DNA of 12,690 bases from NCBI GenBank assembly GCA_946480065.1, contig CAMLJA010000024.1, forward strand, positions 1 through 12,690, given 5' to 3'. Both the position numbers and the translations under genes were made by a program. Position 1 is the stretch's first letter, and each line of letters opens with the position of its first letter. This DNA is from an uncultured Thermomonas sp. (GTDB lineage Bacteria; Pseudomonadota; Gammaproteobacteria; Xanthomonadales; Xanthomonadaceae). Positions 8,314-12,690 of this stretch are shown piece by piece. The notes beneath the pieces are model-generated. The model was not told where the DNA came from and searched no databases. It saw only the letters and a list, made by a program, of their open reading frames with translations.

Positions 8314-8867
8314 GCTGGCGCGCCGGACTGACCATGGCGCTGCTGCTGGCCGCGATTGCCAGCGGCTGGTCGATCTGGCGCCATCGCGTCGCCGCGGACG
8401 CGCCGAAGGCGGCGCTGCGCTCCGACTTCGTGCTGGCCGACTTCGAGATGGTGTCGCTGGACAGCGAGGGCCGCGAGTCCTTCACCCTGCGCGGCCCGCA
8501 CCTGCAGCGCGACCCGGGCGCCAAGTCCATGACCCTGGAGACGCCGCTGTTCCTGGTCCCGGACCGCACCGGCGCGCACTGGGAAGTCCGCGCCCGCCGC
8601 GGGCTGGTGCCCGACGACGGCAAGCAGCTGCAGCTGCGGGGCGACGTGGTGGCCACCAGCCCGGCGCAGGTCCCGCCGCCCACCCGGATCGAAACCGCCT
8701 CGCTGGACCTGTTCCCGGACCAGCACCGCGCCGCGACCGCCGCCGACGTGGCGGTCACCCGGCCCGGCCTTACAATGCGCGGGCGCGGCCTGCGCGCGGA
8801 CTTCGACCGCCAGCAGGTTTCCCTCCTCTCCGACGTGCATGCCCGCTATGTCCCGACGTCACGCTGA
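8310..8867 (+). CDS. lptC: LPS export ABC transporter periplasmic protein LptC
   Basis: LptC is the bitopic inner-membrane member of the Lpt bridge. It takes LPS from the LptB2FG transporter and passes it to LptA. The 185-residue product starts with a short head, then one membrane helix (about residues 6-23, LTMALLLAAIASGWSIW) and a periplasmic beta-jellyroll (LptC domain, DUF1239). The domain shows SDFVLADFEMVSLDSEGRESFTLRGPHL and LTMRGRGLRADF near its end. I chose the GTG at 8310, overlapping the kdsC stop and preceded by a good Shine-Dalgarno; length agrees with the 191 residues of the E. coli protein. Its last 29 bases overlap the start of lptA in another frame. Within its 3' part, codons CTT and ACA create a -10-like TACAAT, noted separately. 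Confidence 0.93.
   Translation: MSWRAGLTMALLLAAIASGWSIWRHRVAADAPKAALRSDFVLADFEMVSLDSEGRESFTLRGPHLQRDPGAKSMTLETPLFLVPDRTGAHWEVRARRGLVPDDGKQLQLRGDVVATSPAQVPPPTRIETASLDLFPDQHRAATAADVAVTRPGLTMRGRGLRADFDRQQVSLLSDVHARYVPTSR
8771..8776 (+). promoter_or_regulatory. Internal -10-like element upstream of lptA, inside lptC
   Basis: TACAAT is a five-of-six match to the -10 consensus and is written by codons CTT-ACA-ATG, where Leu CTT and Thr ACA are rare in this DNA. The context TTACAATGCGCG (8770-8781) differs by one base from TTAAAATGCGCG at the purM promoter (2671-2682). Transcription would start near 8783, about 56 bases before the first lptA ATG. A clear -35 is lacking. E. coli also has a promoter for lptAB inside this region, although that one uses sigma-E. 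Confidence 0.45.
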
Positions 8868-9375
8868 CACCGCGCTGCGCGCGCTGCTGGTGGCCGCCCT
8901 GGCCTTCGCCGGCGTGGCCCTCGCGCGTACCTCCGACCGCAACCAGCCGATGGACATCGAGGCCGCGCACCAGGTGTGCGGCTTCGGCGCCAACGACACC
9001 TGCACCCTGACCGGCAACGTCACCATCGACCAGGGCAGCCTGCACGTGGTCGCGGCCAAGGCGGTCATCGAGCAGAACGGCGGCGAACCCACCCGGATCC
9101 GGATGACCGGCGGGGTGACCCTGCGCCAGGCGCTGGACGACGGCAACCAGATCGCCGCCAGCAGCAGCAGCGTGGACTACGACCTGCGCAGCGAGGTGGT
9201 GGTCTTCGCCGGCGACGTGGAGATCCGCCAGCAGCGCGGCACCCTCAGCGGCCAGCGCGTGGTCTACAACATGAAGACCGGGCAGGTGGAGAGCGGCGGC
9301 GCCGGCGGGGGCCGGGTCAAGATGCGGATCCTGCCGAAGGCGGCGCAGGGCCAGCCCGCCGGGACGGGCGGCTGA
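8839..9375 (+). CDS. lptA: LPS transport periplasmic protein LptA
   Basis: LptA polymerises into the periplasmic bridge that carries LPS from LptC to LptD in the outer membrane. The product has 178 residues: a signal peptide ([15 protein letters not shown], cleavage after about residue 29) and an OstA/LptA jellyroll with [40 protein letters not shown] and [14 protein letters not shown]. Start ATGs exist at 8839 and 8848; neither has a strong Shine-Dalgarno, and the second gives MSRRHADTA, also a good signal-peptide head. Two cysteines, C47 and C55, flank a short loop early in the mature domain; E. coli LptA has none, and in the oxidising periplasm they could pair. It overlaps lptC by 29 bases and lptB by one base (TGATG). 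Confidence 0.94.
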   Translation: MPAMSRRHADTALRALLVAALAFAGVALARTSDRNQPMDIEAAHQVCGFGANDTCTLTGNVTIDQGSLHVVAAKAVIEQNGGEPTRIRMTGGVTLRQALDDGNQIAASSSSVDYDLRSEVVVFAGDVEIRQQRGTLSGQRVVYNMKTGQVESGGAGGGRVKMRILPKAAQGQPAGTGG

Positions 9376-10094
9376 TGCTGGTCGCCGAGGGGCTGCGCAA
9401 GCGCTACCGCTCGCGCGAGGTCTTGCGCGACTTCGGGCTGTCGCTGGACGCCGGCGAGGTGGTGGGCCTGCTGGGCCCGAACGGCGCCGGCAAGACCACC
9501 TGCTTCTACATGATCGTCGGCCTGGTGCCCGCCGACGCCGGCAGCATCCGGCTGGACGGCCGCGACATCACCGGCGAGCCGATGTACGCCCGCGCCAAGC
9601 TGGGCGTGGGCTACCTGCCGCAGGAACCGTCGGTGTTCCGCAAGCTCTCGGTGGCCGACAACCTGCGACTGGTCCTGGAACTGCGCCCCGACCTGGACGA
9701 CGACGGCCGCGCCCGCGAGCTGGCGGACCTGATGGACGAACTGCAGATCGCCCACGTGGCCGACCAGCCGGGCGCCAGCCTGTCCGGCGGCGAGCGGCGG
9801 CGGGTGGAGATCGCGCGCGCGCTGGCCGGCAAGCCGCGGCTGATCCTGCTGGACGAACCGTTCGCCGGCGTCGACCCGATCTCGGTCAACGAGATCCAGC
9901 GCATCGTCCGCCACCTGAAGGACCGCGGGATCGGCGTGCTGATCACCGACCACAACGTGCGCGAGACCCTCGGCATCTGCGACCGCGCCTACATCCTGGC
10001 CGACGGCGCCGTGCTGGCGCAGGGCAGCCCCGCCGCGCTGCTGGACAACCCGGACGTGCGCCGGGTCTACCTGGGCGACACCTTCCGGCTCTGA
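9375..10094 (+). CDS. lptB: LPS export ABC transporter ATP-binding protein LptB
   Basis: LptB is the cytoplasmic ATPase dimer that powers LptFG to extract LPS from the inner membrane. The 239 residues show the full set of ABC motifs: Walker A GPNGAGKT (34-41), Q-loop Q83 in [14 protein letters not shown], signature LSGGE (136-140), Walker B LILLDE with catalytic E161, D-loop GVD, and H193 of [18 protein letters not shown] and the C-terminal VYLGDTFRL are typical of LptB and separate it from the closely related branched-chain amino-acid ATPases (LivG/LivF). The ATG at 9375 shares a base with the lptA stop. LptF and LptG are not in this window, as is usual, since they are normally encoded elsewhere. 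Confidence 0.97.
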   Translation: MLVAEGLRKRYRSREVLRDFGLSLDAGEVVGLLGPNGAGKTTCFYMIVGLVPADAGSIRLDGRDITGEPMYARAKLGVGYLPQEPSVFRKLSVADNLRLVLELRPDLDDDGRARELADLMDELQIAHVADQPGASLSGGERRRVEIARALAGKPRLILLDEPFAGVDPISVNEIQRIVRHLKDRGIGVLITDHNVRETLGICDRAYILADGAVLAQGSPAALLDNPDVRRVYLGDTFRL

Positions 10095-10145
10095 TCCGCC
10101 GCCCGGGCGCCCCATCGCCGGCGGTTGCGGCTATGCTGGAAGCGC

Positions 10146-11570
10146 ATGAAGCCGCGCCTGTCCCCCGCGCTGCACCAGCACCTGGTCCTGACGCCGCAGC
10201 TGCGCCAGGCGATCCGGCTGCTGCAGCTGTCCGCGGTCGAGCTGGAGGCCGAACTCGCCGAGGCGGTGGCCACCAACCCGCTGCTGGACTGGGCCGAGGA
10301 AACCGCCGGCCCGGAACCGGGCGACGGCGCCGCCGAAGCGGCGGACCCGGGCAGCGCGGACGCGCCCGCCGAGCGCCTGGACGAGCACTGGGACCGCGAG
10401 GCCGAACCCTGGCAGGAGCGCAACGGGCCGGCCGCCGATTCCGATGACGACTACGGCGAGGCCGGCGAGCGGGCCGCGGCCGCCGACACACTGCGCGACC
10501 ACCTGTTGTGGCAGCTGCACCTGGGCCACTTCAGCCAGCGCGACGCCGCGATCGGGGTGGCGCTGATCGACGCCATCGACGACGACGGCTACCTGCGCGA
10601 CGGGCTGGACGCGATCGCCGAGGCGCTGGACCCGGGGCTGCGCGCCGGCGGGGACGAGATCCTGCAGGTGCTGCACCGGATCCAGCAGTTCGACCCGGTC
10701 GGGGTGGGCGCGCGCGACCTCGGCGAATGCCTGCGGCTGCAGCTGCGCGCGCTGCCGGAGGACACCCCGGGGCGCGCGCTGGCGATGGAGGTCGCTACCG
10801 GCGCGCTGGCGCGGCTGCCCCGGATCGGGCTGGACGGGCTGTGCGCGGAACTGGACTGCCGCCGCGAGGACGCCGATGCCGCGGTCCAGCTGCTGCGCAG
10901 CCTGGATCCCCGTCCCGGCGCCCAGCACGGCGAACTGCCAGCCGGCACCTACGTCACCCCGGACTGCGTCATCTGGCGCCGCCAGGGGATGTGGCACGTG
11001 GCGCTGGCCGCCGGCGCCACCCCGCGGCTGGGCATCCAGCGCGGCTACGAGCAGATGATCCGGCACGCGGCCGCGGCCGACGCCGACTACCTGCGCGGTC
11101 GCCTGCAGGAGGCGCGCTGGCTGCTGAAGGGCCTGGAGGCGCGCGCCGACACCCTGCTGCGGGTGGTCCGCTGCCTGGTGCGCGAGCAGGCCGCGTTCCT
11201 CGAGTTCGGCGCGCAGGCCCTGCACCCGCTGACCCTTCGGCGGGTGGCGGAGGAGCTGGGCATGCACGAGTCCACCGTCTCGCGTGCGATCGCCCGCAAG
11301 TACGTGCGCACCCCGCGCGGCACCATCCCGCTGCGCGACTTCTTCGCCTCCGGGATCGAAACCGGCGACGGCGGCAGCGCGTCCAGCACCGCCATCCAGG
11401 ACATGATCCGCCGGCTGGTGGCGGCGGAGGACCCCCGCAAGCCGCTCTCCGATGCCCGCCTGGCCGACACGCTGAAGGCCGAGGGCGTGCCGGTGGCGCG
11501 GCGCACGGTGGCAAAATACCGCGAGGCCCTGCACATCCCGGCCTCGCACGAACGCGTGCGCATCGGCTAG
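10146..11570 (+). CDS. rpoN: RNA polymerase sigma-54 factor
   Basis: RpoN directs RNA polymerase to -24/-12 promoters that need AAA+ activators, for nitrogen use, motility and other functions. The 474 residues match the family (477 in E. coli). In order: Gln/Leu-rich region I (about 1-50, with LVLTPQLRQAIRLLQLS), an acidic region II (about 55-115), the core-binding region, a helix-turn-helix (about 360-390, LRRVAEELGMHESTVSRAI) and the RpoN box ARRTVAKYRE at 451-460, which reads the -24 element. The ATG at 10146 begins MKPRLSPALHQHLVLTPQ as in homologues, with GGAAG just upstream; an in-frame TTG at 10125 would add seven residues without support. It lies 51 bases after lptB, the same order as in E. 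coli. Some xanthomonads carry a second rpoN; this copy is in the ancestral lptB-hpf setting. Confidence 0.97.
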   Translation: MKPRLSPALHQHLVLTPQLRQAIRLLQLSAVELEAELAEAVATNPLLDWAEETAGPEPGDGAAEAADPGSADAPAERLDEHWDREAEPWQERNGPAADSDDDYGEAGERAAAADTLRDHLLWQLHLGHFSQRDAAIGVALIDAIDDDGYLRDGLDAIAEALDPGLRAGGDEILQVLHRIQQFDPVGVGARDLGECLRLQLRALPEDTPGRALAMEVATGALARLPRIGLDGLCAELDCRREDADAAVQLLRSLDPRPGAQHGELPAGTYVTPDCVIWRRQGMWHVALAAGATPRLGIQRGYEQMIRHAAAADADYLRGRLQEARWLLKGLEARADTLLRVVRCLVREQAAFLEFGAQALHPLTLRRVAEELGMHESTVSRAIARKYVRTPRGTIPLRDFFASGIETGDGGSASSTAIQDMIRRLVAAEDPRKPLSDARLADTLKAEGVPVARRTVAKYREALHIPASHERVRIG

Positions 11571-11586
11571 CCGCCGCCGCGCCACC

Positions 11587-11602
11587 CCGGTCGCCCGACC
11601 GG
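11587..11602 (+). other. Small hairpin between rpoN and hpf
   Basis: CCGGTC (11587-11592) pairs with GACCGG (11597-11602) around a GCCC loop in the 58-base gap before hpf. No T run follows, so it is not an intrinsic terminator. It may be an RNA processing or stability element, or chance in GC-rich DNA. Confidence 0.3.
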
Positions 11603-11617
11603 TCATCCCCCCGCCCC

Positions 11618-11623
11618 AGGAGG
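11618..11623 (+). promoter_or_regulatory. hpf: Strong Shine-Dalgarno of hpf
   Basis: AGGAGG lies five bases before the hpf ATG and is the best ribosome binding site in the window. The neighbouring genes mostly rely on overlap coupling with weak sites, so hpf is probably translated independently and strongly, in keeping with a product needed in numbers comparable to ribosomes. Confidence 0.85.
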
Positions 11624-11628
11624 TCCAC

Positions 11629-11952
11629 ATGCAGATCGAAACCCACGGCCACCAGATCGACGTCACCCCGGCCCTGCGCGACTACGTGGACAACCGCTTC
11701 GCGCGGCTCCAGCGGCACTTCGACCACCCCTGCCAGATCCGCGTGCAGCTGGCGCTGGACAAGCCCGACCACCGCGCCGAGGCCACCGCGACGCTGGCCG
11801 GACGCACCCTGCACGCGGATGCCAGCGCGCAGGACATGTACGCCGCGATCGACCTGCTGGTGGACAAGCTCGACCGGCTGCTGATGAAGCACAAGGAGAA
11901 GATGGTGGACCACCACCGCGGCGAGGGCCTGGCGCAGGTCGACCAGGGCTGA
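11629..11952 (+). CDS. hpf: Ribosome hibernation promoting factor, short form
   Basis: HPF binds the decoding centre of the 30S subunit in stationary phase and helps form inactive 100S ribosome dimers. The 107 residues make a short-type HPF (E. coli 95), with only the S30AE domain and no C-terminal dimerisation domain, so a separate RMF would normally be expected for dimer formation. Family features are [20 protein letters not shown], the [15 protein letters not shown] strand pair, [23 protein letters not shown] and the basic [12 protein letters not shown] tail that contacts rRNA. It sits 58 bases after rpoN, the conserved order. YfiA/RaiA is the close alternative, but this genomic position and the basic tail favour HPF. 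Confidence 0.95.
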   Translation: MQIETHGHQIDVTPALRDYVDNRFARLQRHFDHPCQIRVQLALDKPDHRAEATATLAGRTLHADASAQDMYAAIDLLVDKLDRLLMKHKEKMVDHHRGEGLAQVDQG

Positions 11953-11977
11953 CGCGCCCCGCCCCGCCTCCCTGGCC

Positions 11978-12690
11978 ATGAACGCTGCCCGGATCACCGC
12001 CGGCGAACTGTACGAGTGGCAGCAGGAGCGGCTGGCGCTGCGCTGGCTGGCCGGCCAGGACGGGCGGGAACGCGTGCTGGAAGCGGTGGACACCGTGGCC
12101 CGGCGGCCGTCGCTGGCGGGCTACCTCAACATGATCTACCCCAACAAGGTCCAGATCCTCGGCACCGAGGAGCTGGCCTGGCTGGACGGGCTGGACGCGC
12201 GCCAGCGCTGGGAAACCATCCACAAGCTCATGGACCACCGGCCGCTGGCTCTGGTGATCAGCAAGGACCAGCCCTGCCCCGACGACCTGCGGCTGGCCGC
12301 CGGGGAAACCGGCACCCCGCTGTGGAGCTCGCCGCGGCGCGGCCATGAACTGCTCAACCACCTGCAGTACAAGCTGGCGCGCACGCTGGCGCCGCGGGTC
12401 ACCCTGCACGGCGTGTTCCTGGAGATCTATTCCATCGGCGTGCTGATCACCGGCGAGTCCGGTTCCGGCAAGAGCGAGTTGGCGCTGGAGCTGGTCACCC
12501 GCGGCCACCGGCTGGTCGCCGACGACGCCCCGGAGTTCACCCAGATCGCGCCCGACGTGCTGGACGGCGCCTGCCCCGAGCTGCTGCAGGACATGCTGGA
12601 ACTGCGCGGCCTGGGCGTGCTCAACATCCGGCAGATGTTCGGCGACACCGCGGTCAAGCGGAACAAGTACCTGCGCCTGATCGTGCACCT
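11978..12690 (+). CDS. hprK: HPr kinase/phosphorylase (cut by window edge)
   Basis: HprK phosphorylates HPr on a serine and can reverse this, linking the phosphotransferase system to regulation. In proteobacteria it usually belongs to a nitrogen-type PTS without sugar permeases. The window holds about 237 codons, so most of the protein. An N-terminal DRTGG-like domain (about 1-130) leads into the kinase domain. There, H144 in LHGVFLEI, the Walker A GESGSGKS (159-166), [13 protein letters not shown] with D182 and D183, and the HprK signature [10 protein letters not shown] (208-217) are all present. Every catalytic residue expected in this part is intact. The start is the ATG 25 bases after hpf; the ribosome site is weak. 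Normally ptsN would be expected nearby, but the 25-base gap has no room for it. Confidence 0.94.
   Translation, partial: MNAARITAGELYEWQQERLALRWLAGQDGRERVLEAVDTVARRPSLAGYLNMIYPNKVQILGTEELAWLDGLDARQRWETIHKLMDHRPLALVISKDQPCPDDLRLAAGETGTPLWSSPRRGHELLNHLQYKLARTLAPRVTLHGVFLEIYSIGVLITGESGSGKSELALELVTRGHRLVADDAPEFTQIAPDVLDGACPELLQDMLELRGLGVLNIRQMFGDTAVKRNKYLRLIVH

Noticed and set aside
10109..10137. Possible sigma-54 or sigma-70 promoter just before rpoN
   Set aside because: TTGC at 10125 lacks the paired TGGCAC at the right distance, and TATGCT at 10132 has no -35 and would give an almost leaderless transcript.
11564..11573. 10-base palindrome CGGCTAGCCG at the rpoN stop
   Set aside because: No loop, so it cannot fold as a hairpin; short enough to be chance in this base composition.
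10131..11666. Long leftward frame opposite rpoN
   Set aside because: rpoN is unambiguous on the other strand; this frame is Gln/Arg/Gly-rich and has no recognisable motif.

Overview
The window is ordinary, very GC-rich (roughly 70% or more by eye) chromosome from a gammaproteobacterium. Gene content, gene order and codon use (almost only GC-ending codons) point to Xanthomonadaceae, in the neighbourhood of Lysobacter, Luteimonas, Thermomonas or Pseudoxanthomonas. The genus cannot be fixed from the sequence alone. Genes are packed tightly: there is no gene-free stretch over about 130 bases, and no mobile element, CRISPR array, tRNA or rRNA was seen.

Left block (1-5200). Two gene sets diverge from a 130-base region at 2591-2720. 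Leftward run a DUF2066 exported protein, an AI-2E/PerM-type membrane permease and hda (DnaA inactivation, cut by the window edge), with 3-base gaps between genes. Rightward run purM and purN (steps 5 and 3 of purine synthesis), then a DUF3108 exported protein whose first start overlaps the purN stop, ended by a strong intrinsic terminator at 5167-5193. The divergent region carries a -10-like element and an 18-base perfect palindrome.

Middle block (5213-6769). Leftward, a BolA/IbaG-type gene and murA (first committed step of peptidoglycan synthesis) share one base. A 55-base AT-rich gap separates them from the rightward operon.

Right block (6770-12690). One long rightward operon: kdsD and kdsC (Kdo precursor synthesis), lptC, lptA and lptB (LPS transport to the outer membrane), rpoN (sigma-54), hpf (ribosome hibernation) and hprK (HPr kinase/phosphorylase, cut by the window edge). 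The first five genes overlap one another at start and stop, which suggests coupled translation. The arrangement matches the E. coli kdsD-kdsC-lptC-lptA-lptB-rpoN-hpf order, but mla genes are absent beside ibaG and no ptsN lies between hpf and hprK.

I found no convincing new system. The most useful second looks are: a promoter-like element written with rare codons near the end of lptC; the palindrome upstream of purM; a possible disulfide pair in LptA; the missing ptsN; and the TTG start and very short leader of kdsD.
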